Assembly (NCBI GenBank): GCA_963821815.1
Contig: CAWGFG010000002.1
Span: 372,001 to 436,000 of the forward strand
Source: JASGTU01 sp963821815
GTDB taxonomy: Bacteria; Chloroflexota; Anaerolineae; Caldilineales; Caldilineaceae
Reading direction: 5' to 3'
DNA: 64,000 bases
The notes beneath the pieces are model-generated. The model was not told the DNA's origin. It saw only the letters and a program-made list of their open reading frames with translations, and ran no database searches. The stretch's first letter is position 1; every line of letters starts with the position of its first letter. Both the position numbers and the translations under genes were made by a program. Below, one piece after another: positions 20,518 through 29,003 of the stretch.

Positions 20518-21582
20518 ATGGTTGACACGCGAGTAGTCTTTCTTGAGCCTGGAAAAATCAAAATCGGCGAACGAACGCTGCCGGAGTTGAAGCCCACGCA
20601 GGTGCTTGTTAAGACGCACCAGGCGTCGGTGTGCGGTTCCGAGCGCTACTTCTACCGTGGAATTACCGTGCGGCCTGAAGATGAAGCGCGCGGCGGTCCC
20701 GAATCTGTACTTGGCGACAAGGACTCCGGCGAGCACTCTCATGCCTACCCCATGGGGCCGCTTGGGCACGAAGGCGGTGGCACGATCCTGGAGATGGGCA
20801 ATGGTGTTGACGAGTATGTCGGCGGCGGTAAGGTGCGCATAGACGACCGAGTCGGCAGTCTCATCTACCCGACCTATTCCGACTATTATGTGACGGACAT
20901 CTCCAACGTGCAACCCATTCCCGACGGCGTTTCATTTGAGGTTGGTTGCCTCTATGAGCCCTTAGGATGCGCGGCGTGGGCGGCTATCCACGCCGGTGTA
21001 AAGTTAGGCGATATTGTGGCTGTCAATGGAGCTGGATTTGCCGGCAATATCATCATGCAGGGCGCGCTCAAATCCGGCGCATCCAAGGTGATCGTGGTGG
21101 ATGTGGTCCCTGCCAAGCTGGAGATCGCGAAGAAACTGGGCGCCGATACCGTCATCAACGCCAACGAGACAGATCCCATCCAGGCTGTCCTGGACCTTAC
21201 ACACGGCGAGGGGGTCGATGTTGCGGTCGAAGCAATCGGCGGCACGGGCATCGGCATCAAACAGGCGCTGGGAATGGTGCGACACAACGGCACGATGGCG
21301 CTGTATGGCGACAACTATGCGCCGGTACAGGAGTTCTGCTTCCATCGCTTCCACGAGGACGGATTGCAAATCCGCAACCTGAATGCGGTCCACTACACGC
21401 GCTTGCGGTCGGTTGAGCACATGCGCGAGGCGTACAGGGCGGTTCAGCGCGGCATATTCAACATTGACATAATCTTTGATAATTCGGTTACGTATCATCT
21501 GGACGAGATCGATGACGTTTTTCAGCGCGAGACACAGAATATCGAGGAGCAGGCTTCGCTGAAAACAATCATTCTTCCCTAG
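20518..21582 (+). CDS. Zinc-type alcohol dehydrogenase-like oxidoreductase (MDR family)
   Basis: A 354-residue medium-chain dehydrogenase. The GroES-like domain has QASVCGSERY, giving the catalytic-zinc Cys, and GPLGHEGGG, giving the zinc-binding His and Glu. The Rossmann domain has VNGAGFAGNIIMQGAL near residue 163 and an acidic residue in VIVVDVVP, which suggests NAD over NADP. The four-Cys structural zinc loop of classical ADHs is missing. An unusual insertion near residues 48-78 (RPEDEARGGPES...) lengthens the active-site loop. AAGGGA precedes the ATG. The substrate is unknown; polyol or amino-alcohol oxidation is typical of relatives. Confidence 0.87.
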   Translation: MVDTRVVFLEPGKIKIGERTLPELKPTQVLVKTHQASVCGSERYFYRGITVRPEDEARGGPESVLGDKDSGEHSHAYPMGPLGHEGGGTILEMGNGVDEYVGGGKVRIDDRVGSLIYPTYSDYYVTDISNVQPIPDGVSFEVGCLYEPLGCAAWAAIHAGVKLGDIVAVNGAGFAGNIIMQGALKSGASKVIVVDVVPAKLEIAKKLGADTVINANETDPIQAVLDLTHGEGVDVAVEAIGGTGIGIKQALGMVRHNGTMALYGDNYAPVQEFCFHRFHEDGLQIRNLNAVHYTRLRSVEHMREAYRAVQRGIFNIDIIFDNSVTYHLDEIDDVFQRETQNIEEQASLKTIILP

Positions 21583-21721
21583 ATGCGTTCTCTGTACATA
21601 CGAAGTTCATACCAATAACAAGTACGTCTCTAAATGTCGCCGCCAGTAGCCTCCTTGCGGACGATCAGGTGCGATGGCAAGCGATAGTTCTGAAGTCGGA
21701 ACAAGTCCAGTAGACCGAACG

Positions 21722-21752
21722 TTGGTCTTGACTGCTGTATTCGGTGTATAAT
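21722..21752 (+). promoter_or_regulatory. Candidate promoter upstream of typA
   Basis: A perfect TATAAT at 21747-21752. The best -35 options are TTGGTC (21722-21727, 19-base spacing) or TTGACT (21728-21733, 13-base spacing); neither spacing is ideal. Transcription would begin near 21759, just before the terminator-like hairpin at 21773. Confidence 0.5.
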
Positions 21753-21772
21753 AGGCGTAACGTGATGAGAAT

Positions 21773-21806
21773 GCCCGGTTGGCCTCTCGTGGGAACCGGG
21801 CTTTTT
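21773..21806 (+). terminator. Terminator-like hairpin in the typA leader (possible attenuator)
   Basis: An 8-bp perfect stem (GCCCGGTT / AACCGGGC) with a 13-base loop, followed directly by five T. This is the form of an intrinsic terminator. It lies about 15 bases after the expected start of transcription and about 105 bases before typA, so it either ends a very short RNA or attenuates typA. The rest of 21583-21911 holds no gene I can support. Confidence 0.7.
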
Positions 21807-21911
21807 GTGTGTCGCACATTCGGACGATTGATCCGATATTCAGGCATGAATCGGTGCGACGGGTAGGTATGGAAAACAAAGATGAGTGTACAAACACTTC
21901 AGGAGTCGGCG

Positions 21912-23771
21912 ATGGTCGCAAACGGTAACGCCGCCGGCGAAATTCGAGATGATATACGTAATATAGCCATTATTGCTCATGTCGACCACGGCAAAACAAC
22001 GCTTGTGGACGGCATGTTGCACCAGACGAACGTCTTCCGCAGCAATCAGCAGGTCATGGAACGCGTATTGGATTCTAATGACTTGGAGCGGGAGCGAGGC
22101 ATTACCATCCTGGCAAAGAATACAGGCATTGTCTACAAGGACGTGATGATCAACATCGTCGACACGCCCGGACATGCAGACTTTGGCGGTGAAGTAGAGC
22201 GCATCATGAACATGGTAGACGGTGTGCTGTTGCTGGTGGACGCCGTCGAAGGTCCCATGCCGCAGACTCGCTTTGTGTTGCGGCAGGCGCTAGACAAGGG
22301 GCTGAAGGCGATCGTTGTCGTGAACAAGGTTGACCGACCGGCAGCTCGCACGGAATACGTGCTCAACGCTACGTTCGACCTCTTTGTCGACCTCGGCGCG
22401 ACGGACGAACAGGCGGATTTCCCGGTCGTCTATACGCGTGCCCTCGAGGCGCGCGCCGGTCTAGAGGCGGAGGAGATGGGCGACGATCTGCAGGTGTTGT
22501 TCGACGCCATTTTGGAACATCTGCCCGGGCCGACCGTGGAGAGTGACGGACCAGCGCAGATGCAGGTTACCACGCTTGAGCACAGCAGCTACGTGGGCAA
22601 GATAGCCATTGGCAAGCTTCGTCGCGGCAAGCTGCATACGGGACAGAACATCCTGCGCGTGCTCGCGGACGGCTCCACAATTCCAGCCAAGATTACACAG
22701 CTTTACCGCTTCCGCGACCTTAAGCGGGTCGAGGTGGATGAAGCAGATGCCGGCGCCATTGTGGCTGTTGCCGGCGTCGTAGACGTAGGCATCGGTGACA
22801 CGCTGGCTGATCCTGCCGATGCAACGCCGCTCCCGCCGATAACAGTCGAGGAACCAACCGTACGAATGACGTTTAGTGTCAACGACAGCCCGTTTGCCGG
22901 TCGCGAAGGTAAATACCTGACAAGCCGGCACATTCGTTCGCGCCTCTATGACGAGCTAGAGCGTAATGTTGCCATGCAAGTGGCGGACACTAACGTGGCG
23001 AACTCGTTCATTGTTTCCGGTCGCGGCGAGTTGCATCTCGCCATCCTCATCGAGACCATGCGTCGCGAGGGCTATGAGTTCTCCGTCAGCCGCCCGGAAG
23101 TTATTCTGCGTGACAGTCCCAACGGACCGTTAGAGCCGGTGGAAGAAGTTTTCTTGGAAATTCCGGAAAACTATCTGGGTACGGTCACAGAAATGCTGGG
23201 CCAGCGGCGTGGTAGAATGGAGCGAATTCGTTATGGCGATGATGGTACGGTTTACTGCGAGTACCTTGCACCGACCCGGGGCTTGTTAGGTTTTCGCCAG
23301 CCATTTCTGACCGTTACGCGCGGAACAGGCATCTTCCATACTTTGTTCAGCGGCTTCGAGCCGTATTATGGGGACATCAACGCGCAAGGGCGCGGCTCGC
23401 TGGTGGCGCTGGAAACCGGCATGGTTACGAATTATGCATTGCGCGAGTTGCAGCAGCGCGGCTCTTTCTTCATTGAGCCAGGTGACGAAGTGTATGCAGG
23501 TCAGGTCGTGGGCGAGCACATCCGTGAAGATGATTTGGTGGTCAATGTCTGTAAGTTGAAACAGCTGGGCAATTATCGTTCCAAGCCGAAGCAGGACACG
23601 GAGGGGTTGGACGCGCCACGCATTCTGTCTCTGGACGACGCCATTGAGCAGCTCGACGATGACGAGTTGCTGGAGGCGACGCCCGACGCGCTGCGCATCC
23701 GTAAGAAAGAACTGCACCACGAGACGCGTATGCGCACGGCAAGAAAAACCTCCATGGAGGCTGAGGAATAG
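21912..23771 (+). CDS. typA: GTP-binding protein TypA/BipA
   Basis: A 619-residue translational GTPase of the EF-G class. GTPase motifs are clear: G1 AHVDHGKTT, G2 ERERGITI, G3 DTPGHADFGGE, G4 NKVDR. Domain II, the EF-G-like domain III and V, and the BipA-specific C-terminal domain (from about residue 480, RGTGIFHTLFSGFEPY, ending KELHHETRMR) are complete. TypA/BipA binds ribosomes and supports large-subunit assembly, mainly in stress or cold. I prefer the ATG at 21912, with AGGAG 6 bases upstream; an in-frame ATG at 21882 would add 10 residues and has a weaker site. The gene is preceded by a promoter and a terminator-like hairpin that may control it. Confidence 0.95.
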   Translation: MVANGNAAGEIRDDIRNIAIIAHVDHGKTTLVDGMLHQTNVFRSNQQVMERVLDSNDLERERGITILAKNTGIVYKDVMINIVDTPGHADFGGEVERIMNMVDGVLLLVDAVEGPMPQTRFVLRQALDKGLKAIVVVNKVDRPAARTEYVLNATFDLFVDLGATDEQADFPVVYTRALEARAGLEAEEMGDDLQVLFDAILEHLPGPTVESDGPAQMQVTTLEHSSYVGKIAIGKLRRGKLHTGQNILRVLADGSTIPAKITQLYRFRDLKRVEVDEADAGAIVAVAGVVDVGIGDTLADPADATPLPPITVEEPTVRMTFSVNDSPFAGREGKYLTSRHIRSRLYDELERNVAMQVADTNVANSFIVSGRGELHLAILIETMRREGYEFSVSRPEVILRDSPNGPLEPVEEVFLEIPENYLGTVTEMLGQRRGRMERIRYGDDGTVYCEYLAPTRGLLGFRQPFLTVTRGTGIFHTLFSGFEPYYGDINAQGRGSLVALETGMVTNYALRELQQRGSFFIEPGDEVYAGQVVGEHIREDDLVVNVCKLKQLGNYRSKPKQDTEGLDAPRILSLDDAIEQLDDDELLEATPDALRIRKKELHHETRMRTARKTSMEAEE

Positions 23772-23887
23772 ACGGATGCGGAATAGCCGAAGTCGTGGGA
23801 CTTTTAGTGGAAGGCGCATCAGACGAACATAGAACCACACATCATCACGCACATACTCACATACATCAGGTCAGGAGATAGCGGCTC

Positions 23888-24880
23888 ATGAATTGGCAGC
23901 CAGCCGACGCACGTTATGACACAATGCGATATCGCCGATGCGGGCGCAGCGGTCTACTGTTGCCCGCTGTTTCGTTAGGTCTGTGGCACAATTTCGGCGG
24001 TGTAGATGTCCATACGAACGCACAAGCCATGATTTACCGAGCTTTCGATTTGGGTATCACCCATTTTGATTTAGCCAATAACTATGGTCCGCCTCCGGGT
24101 TCAGCCGAAGAGACCTTCGGGAAAATACTCAGCCAGGATTTGGCCGGGTACCGCGACGAGCTGATTATTTCCAGTAAAGCCGGCTACCGTATGTGGCCTG
24201 GCCCGTACGGGGAATGGGGCTCCCGCAAGTATCTGATCGCCAGCCTGGACCAGAGCTTGATGCGTATGGGCTTGGAATATGTCGACATCTACTACAGCCA
24301 TCGATTCGACCCGGATACGCCGCTGGAAGAGACCATGATGGCGCTGGACCATATTGTTCGTTCCGGCAAAGCGCTTTATGTTGGCATCTCCTCCTATTCG
24401 CCGGAAGATACACTGCGGGCGGCGCAGATTCTGCGCGAGCTGGGTACGCCTTGCCTCATCCATCAACCGGTCTACAGCATGTATCGACGCTGGGTAGAGG
24501 ACGGCCTGCTGGATGTGCTGGAAGAAGAGGGCATTGGCGCAATCGCCTTCTCGCCTTTGGCACAGGGTATGCTGACGTCCAAGTATTTATCCGGCATTCC
24601 GGAGGATTCACGTGCAGCCAGTGACACAGGTGCGCTCAACAGCGACCAGATTACCGACAAAGCGCTGAAGCAGATTCGCGCACTCAACGAGCTTGCGCAT
24701 GAGCGAGGTCAGAGTTTGGCACAGATGGCCATCGCCTGGGTATTGCGCCATCCGGGCATGACTTCCGCGCTCGTTGGCGCCAGCCGTGTTAGCCAGATTG
24801 AGGACAACGTAGCTGCTCTAAACAATCTCGAATTTACCCAAGAAGAGCTCGCGTCCATCGACGCGATTCTTGCAGAGTAG
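23888..24880 (+). CDS. Aldo/keto reductase, YghZ/MgrA-type
   Basis: A 330-residue TIM-barrel NADPH oxidoreductase. The catalytic tetrad is present: Asp and Tyr in HFDLANNYG, Lys in IISSKAGY, and His in IYYSHRFD. The segment MWPGPYGEWGSRKYL is characteristic of the E. coli YghZ (L-glyceraldehyde 3-phosphate reductase) subgroup, also related to voltage-gated K channel beta subunits. NADPH-binding features GSRK, FSPLAQGML and GASRVSQIEDN are in order. It probably reduces methylglyoxal or related aldehydes in the cytoplasm. It stands alone between typA and etfBA on the same strand. Confidence 0.92.
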   Translation: MNWQPADARYDTMRYRRCGRSGLLLPAVSLGLWHNFGGVDVHTNAQAMIYRAFDLGITHFDLANNYGPPPGSAEETFGKILSQDLAGYRDELIISSKAGYRMWPGPYGEWGSRKYLIASLDQSLMRMGLEYVDIYYSHRFDPDTPLEETMMALDHIVRSGKALYVGISSYSPEDTLRAAQILRELGTPCLIHQPVYSMYRRWVEDGLLDVLEEEGIGAIAFSPLAQGMLTSKYLSGIPEDSRAASDTGALNSDQITDKALKQIRALNELAHERGQSLAQMAIAWVLRHPGMTSALVGASRVSQIEDNVAALNNLEFTQEELASIDAILAE

Positions 24881-24979
24881 TTCCCTTACGTAAGGTAGGA
24901 ATCGTCGGTTCCATTAAGAGCGGTTATTAGGGTATGATAGGGTCCAAACACAGAGAGGAAAGTTGAGGGAGCGAAGACC

Positions 24980-25756
24980 GTGAAGATAGCCGTATTGGTT
25001 AAGCAAACGCCCGACACCGCGGAACTGCCGCGTGTATCCGCCGACGATGTTAATCGCGGCGAAGTGAAGACGACCATGGCGCTAAACCCGTGGGATGAAC
25101 ATGTCGCCGAGGAGGGAGTACGCCTCACCGAACGCTTCGACGCGGAGACGGTAGCCATTAGCATGGGCGCCTCTACTGCAGTGGATGCGCTGCGACACAC
25201 GCTGGCAATCGGCATCAACAATGCCGTGCTGGTGGAAAGCACAGGCATGCCGCTGGACATTATCGCCACAGCTACAATCTTGTCAGATGCAATTCGCGCG
25301 CAAGGCGATGTGGACCTCGTGATTACGGGCAAGCAAAGTGTTGACGCCGGTACTGGCAGCGTCTATGTGGCTATCGCATGCATGTTGGACAGGCCGCTGG
25401 TCACGAATGTGACAAAGGTGGTCGACATCGCCGACGGCAGTATTATCGTTGAGCGTGAGATGTCCGGCAAGCATTCAACCGTTTCGGTTCCATTGCCGGC
25501 GATCATTAGCGTCGGTAAGCAGATCAACGAGCCGCGCTATCCTAGCTTCGTGGGGATCCGCAACGCCAACCGTGCGGAAATTCCGGTGATTCGCGCGGCG
25601 GATCTTGTGAAGGAAAGGCCGACCAAGAAGACTGTCTGGACGAATGTGCGTTTGGTCGAAAAGGGACCTGAAAAGACCATCATGATAGATGGCGCGACTC
25701 CGCAAGAGAAGGCAGCAAAGCTGGTCGATTACCTGCTCGGTGAAAAGGTCGTATAG
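24980..25756 (+). CDS. etfB: Electron transfer flavoprotein subunit beta
   Basis: A 258-residue EtfB, which with EtfA passes electrons from dehydrogenases such as acyl-CoA dehydrogenase to the quinone pool. Family features include KIAVLVKQTPDTAELPR at the N-terminus, ALNPWDEHVAEEGVRL, the ITGKQSVDAGTGSV segment that binds the AMP in EtfB, and the C-terminal ATPQEKAAKLVDYL. The GTG start has GAGGGAG upstream. EtfA follows 8 bases later, so the two are translated from one message. No Etf-quinone oxidoreductase or acyl-CoA dehydrogenase gene is in the window. Confidence 0.95.
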   Translation: MKIAVLVKQTPDTAELPRVSADDVNRGEVKTTMALNPWDEHVAEEGVRLTERFDAETVAISMGASTAVDALRHTLAIGINNAVLVESTGMPLDIIATATILSDAIRAQGDVDLVITGKQSVDAGTGSVYVAIACMLDRPLVTNVTKVVDIADGSIIVEREMSGKHSTVSVPLPAIISVGKQINEPRYPSFVGIRNANRAEIPVIRAADLVKERPTKKTVWTNVRLVEKGPEKTIMIDGATPQEKAAKLVDYLLGEKVV

Positions 25757-25764
25757 GGGGCGAT

Positions 25765-26745
25765 ATGTCTGTTCTGGTATTGATTGAAAAAACAAACAGT
25801 GGCGCCATCCCGAGCAGTTGGGAAGTATTGGGCAAGGCGCGTGAGCTGGCCGACAAACTGGGTGTGAAGCTGGTGGCTGCCGTTCTCGGTGCGGATACCG
25901 ACACCGTCGCAGAGGCTGCTGGCGTCTATGGCGCCGATGTCGTCTACACGGTTACCGACCCGACGCTCGCAGCCTATCGGTTGAGTGCGTATAGCAAAGG
26001 TTTTCTCAAGATTATCGAGGCGTCTGAGGCGTCTATCATCCTTGCCAGCGCTACTGCCATGGGCTGCGAATTGACGACGTATGCCGCTTGCGAGTTGGAA
26101 GCCGGTATTGCACCGGATGCAATCGATCTTCGCGTCGAGGCTGGCAGACTGGTTGCGGTTCGTTCCATCTTTTCCAACCACATGCTCACCGATATTGTCT
26201 ATGGCACTGATGTTCAGGTCGCCAGTGTGCGGCCTCGCTCCTACACAATTCCTGAGCCGTCTGGTGATAGCCCTGAGTTTGTGGAGATTGACTTGGGCTT
26301 GACAGAGAGCGATATCCCGGAGAAGGTACTGGAATCCGAGATCAGCGATCAGAGCGAGGTGCGTTTGGCGGATGCACGCATTGTAGTTGCCGGCGGGCGC
26401 GGTGTTGCTGCGGACCCGGAACGCGGCTTCAGTTTGATCAGCGACCTGGCTTCTGTTCTGGGCGGAGCAATCGGCGCAAGTCGAGCGGCTGTTGACTCTG
26501 GTATCGTCCCGTATCGCGTGCAGGTGGGCCAAACCGGTCGCACCGTACGCCCCGATCTCTACATTGCAGCCGGCATAAGCGGCGCGGTTCAGCATCTCGC
26601 TGGCATCGGCAACAGCCATGTGGTCGTGGCCATCAACACGGATGAGAATGCACCCATCTTTGACTATTCCAGTTACGGTATAGTAGGCGACCTATTTGAC
26701 TTACTGCCCGCACTGACCGATGAATTCCGCAAGCGACTCGCATAA
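25765..26745 (+). CDS. etfA: Electron transfer flavoprotein subunit alpha
   Basis: A 326-residue EtfA. The C-terminal FAD domain has the family's signature features: VVAGGRGV, GAIGASRAAVDSGIVPY, VGQTGRTVRPDLYIAAGISGA with the Arg and Ser that contact FAD, and HVVVAINTDENAPIF. The N-terminal domain of about 200 residues is normal. AGGGGGCG lies just before the ATG, 8 bases after etfB, so the pair is a two-gene operon forming the heterodimer. A G+C-rich hairpin (26775-26794) follows in the gap before thrC. Confidence 0.96.
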   Translation: MSVLVLIEKTNSGAIPSSWEVLGKARELADKLGVKLVAAVLGADTDTVAEAAGVYGADVVYTVTDPTLAAYRLSAYSKGFLKIIEASEASIILASATAMGCELTTYAACELEAGIAPDAIDLRVEAGRLVAVRSIFSNHMLTDIVYGTDVQVASVRPRSYTIPEPSGDSPEFVEIDLGLTESDIPEKVLESEISDQSEVRLADARIVVAGGRGVAADPERGFSLISDLASVLGGAIGASRAAVDSGIVPYRVQVGQTGRTVRPDLYIAAGISGAVQHLAGIGNSHVVVAINTDENAPIFDYSSYGIVGDLFDLLPALTDEFRKRLA

Positions 26746-26774
26746 ATCCGCTTCATAGCTGTCCATAACAACTC

Positions 26775-26794
26775 GCCCGGCCTTTGTGCCGGGC
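26775..26794 (+). other. GC-rich hairpin between etfA and thrC
   Basis: A 7-bp perfect stem (GCCCGGC / GCCGGGC) with a 6-base loop lies 30 bases after etfA and 16 bases before the thrC start. No T-run follows, so termination is doubtful; it may stabilise the etf message or affect thrC translation. Confidence 0.5.
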
Positions 26795-26810
26795 TAACTC
26801 CACCTCATCG

Positions 26811-28187
26811 ATGATAAACGCTGACATGCAACTTACAACTGAACCTGCTTTGCGTCCATTCAACGCACACTTCCGCTGTTTCCGCGGCTGTCCGGGCGAA
26901 TATTCTATTTACGATGTACTCTATACCTGTCCCCATTGCGGCGGGTTGTTGGAGGTTGTCCACGATATGGACGCCCTACGCCAACGTTCGCCGCAGGAGT
27001 GGCGTCATACCATCGAAAGCCGGGTGGGTACGACGACTTGGCCCTACGGCAGCGGTGTTTGGGGCATGCGCGAGTGGGTGGCGCCGGATCTGCGTGACGA
27101 GAACATCGTCAGCATGTACGAGGGAAACACGAATCTATTCTGGGCGGATAGGCTGGGCAAGCAGATCGGGCTAGACGATCTGTGGATCAAGCTTTGCGGG
27201 AACAGCCATACGGGCAGCTTCAAGGACCTGGGCATGACCGTTTTGGTCAGCGTGGTGAAGCAGATGATGAGCGGCGACAGTCCTGTGCGAGCCGTTTCTT
27301 GCGCCAGTACCGGAGACACAAGTGCCGCACTGGCAGCTTACGCAGCGTGCGCCGGCATTCCGGCCATCATTTTCTTGCCACAGGGCAAGGTGAGCACGGC
27401 GCAGCTTGTGCAGCCGCTGGCTAATGGCGCGCACGTACTTGCGTTGGATACTGACTTCGACGGCTGCATGCGCATCGTCAGAGAAGTGACCAAGGACCGC
27501 AGCATCTACCTAGCTAACTCCATGAACAGCATTCGCGTGGAAGGTCAGAAGACGATGGCTATCGAGATCGTGCGCCAGTTCGACTGGGAAGCGCCGGACT
27601 GGATCGTCATCCCGGTCGGCAACTTGGGCAACATTAGCGCCCTCTACAAGGGGCTCAAGCTGCTCCTAGACTTGGGTATTACGGACAAGATGCCGCGCCT
27701 GGTCGCCGCGCAAGCGAACAAGGCCGATCCATTCTACTTGAGTTATCTGAATGGGTTCGAAGAGAAGACGCGTATCCAAGCGGAGTCGACGCTAGCGACC
27801 GCAATACAGATCGGCGACCCGGTTAGCTATGAGAAAGCTGTGCAGGCGATCCAGGAGACCGACGGTATTGTCGAGGCGGTGACGGAGCACGAGCTCGCCA
27901 ATGCAGCAGCCAAAGCCGATCTTACCGGCATGTATACATGCCCGCATACAGGCGTTGCCCTGGCGGCGCTATTCAAGGTGGTGCAGCGGGGCGAAATCAA
28001 AAGCGATGAACGCGTCGTGGTCATCAGCACGGCGAACGGGCTTAAATTTACCGACTTCAAGGTCGGCTATCACGAAGGCAGTCTATCCGAAGTCGAGAGT
28101 CTCTATGCCAATCCGCCAATCTATCTGCCGCCCAATGCGGATACGGTAAAAGAAACAATCCTGCGTAAGCTGGACGCGATTGCGTAG
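26811..28187 (+). CDS. thrC: Threonine synthase
   Basis: A 458-residue PLP enzyme that converts O-phospho-L-homoserine to threonine. The PLP lysine lies in NSHTGSFKDLGM near residue 136, the phosphate-cup glycines in IPVGNLGN, and the SCASTGDTSAALAAYA segment is typical of threonine synthases. An N-terminal zinc-ribbon-like part (CFRGC, CPHCGG) is present, as in class II-like archaeal and plant-type enzymes. The start is uncertain: ATG 26811 and ATG 26826 both lack a clear ribosome site; I keep the first. trmB follows within 15 bases, suggesting a shared transcript. Confidence 0.93.
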   Translation: MINADMQLTTEPALRPFNAHFRCFRGCPGEYSIYDVLYTCPHCGGLLEVVHDMDALRQRSPQEWRHTIESRVGTTTWPYGSGVWGMREWVAPDLRDENIVSMYEGNTNLFWADRLGKQIGLDDLWIKLCGNSHTGSFKDLGMTVLVSVVKQMMSGDSPVRAVSCASTGDTSAALAAYAACAGIPAIIFLPQGKVSTAQLVQPLANGAHVLALDTDFDGCMRIVREVTKDRSIYLANSMNSIRVEGQKTMAIEIVRQFDWEAPDWIVIPVGNLGNISALYKGLKLLLDLGITDKMPRLVAAQANKADPFYLSYLNGFEEKTRIQAESTLATAIQIGDPVSYEKAVQAIQETDGIVEAVTEHELANAAAKADLTGMYTCPHTGVALAALFKVVQRGEIKSDERVVVISTANGLKFTDFKVGYHEGSLSEVESLYANPPIYLPPNADTVKETILRKLDAIA

Positions 28188-28199
28188 TTGTCACGCCAG

Positions 28200-28997
28200 A
28201 TGAGCAACGAATCGCCAATACTTGACTATACGCCTACCTCCTTCTCGTCGGGGCGAATGGACTTCACGTGGGAGGAATTGAGCGACGACGAGCTGGCTCA
28301 GGCGTACGCCGACTGGGAAAGCGGCAAGGGGCTCATGGGCGGCGATCCACGCTGCCGTCCGAATTCGGATAAGGTTCCGGCATGGGGAGTCGGTCAGCCC
28401 TTTTTTCGCACACTGGCTTTGGATGATCCCGATGCAGATAATGGCGCTCAGTTAAGGGAAGCGCTGGCACGTAGTGAGTGGCTCGAAGTCGAAGTTGGGT
28501 TCGGTCGCGGGGACTTTATGCTGGACAGAGCAAAGCGACACCCGGATCGATTGTACATCGGCTACGAGATCAAGACAAAGGCGTCTCGCCTCATGTTGCA
28601 GCGCATCGAACGACACGGTCTGAAGAACATGTGGATCAGCGATGACGATGTGCGATTCAACATGCCACGGATATTACCCGATGACAGCATCGACTTAGTT
28701 CATGTGCTTTTTCCGGACCCGTGGTGGAAAGACCAGCATCGCAGTAAACGACTCTTCTCACCGCCACTTATTGACCTGCTGGCACAGAAGATTCATTCTG
28801 GCGGTCTGCTACATTTCAAAAGCGATGTGCATGAGTATGGCGAGCTGGTCAAGTACCTGATCGAGCGCAACAACGCATTTCAAGTCAGTAATGCCGCTAT
28901 ATCCATAAGTATCGGCGAATACGCGCAAACGCATCGTGAGCACTGGTGCCAGACGCACAATCAACCTGTCTATTCCTATCTTTTCGAACGGAAGTAA
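28200..28997 (+). CDS. trmB: tRNA (guanine-N7)-methyltransferase
   Basis: A 265-residue TrmB-family enzyme that methylates G46 of tRNA using S-adenosylmethionine. The SAM site is in EVEVGFGRGDFML near residue 95, the IGYEIKTKA segment corresponds to GxE, and the catalytic/binding block VHVLFPDPWWKDQHRSKR is characteristic. The C-terminal FKSDVHEY segment is also conserved. The N-terminus is about 60-80 residues longer than E. coli TrmB and is acidic, as in several Gram-positive-like phyla. The ATG at 28200 follows the thrC stop by 12 bases; a TTG at 28188 is possible. Two further methyltransferase genes follow directly. Confidence 0.93.
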   Translation: MSNESPILDYTPTSFSSGRMDFTWEELSDDELAQAYADWESGKGLMGGDPRCRPNSDKVPAWGVGQPFFRTLALDDPDADNGAQLREALARSEWLEVEVGFGRGDFMLDRAKRHPDRLYIGYEIKTKASRLMLQRIERHGLKNMWISDDDVRFNMPRILPDDSIDLVHVLFPDPWWKDQHRSKRLFSPPLIDLLAQKIHSGGLLHFKSDVHEYGELVKYLIERNNAFQVSNAAISISIGEYAQTHREHWCQTHNQPVYSYLFERK

Positions 28998-29003
28998 GCG
29001 GCT

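Noticed and set aside
26775..26794. Intrinsic terminator after etfA
   Set aside because: The stem is good but no T-run follows on either strand.
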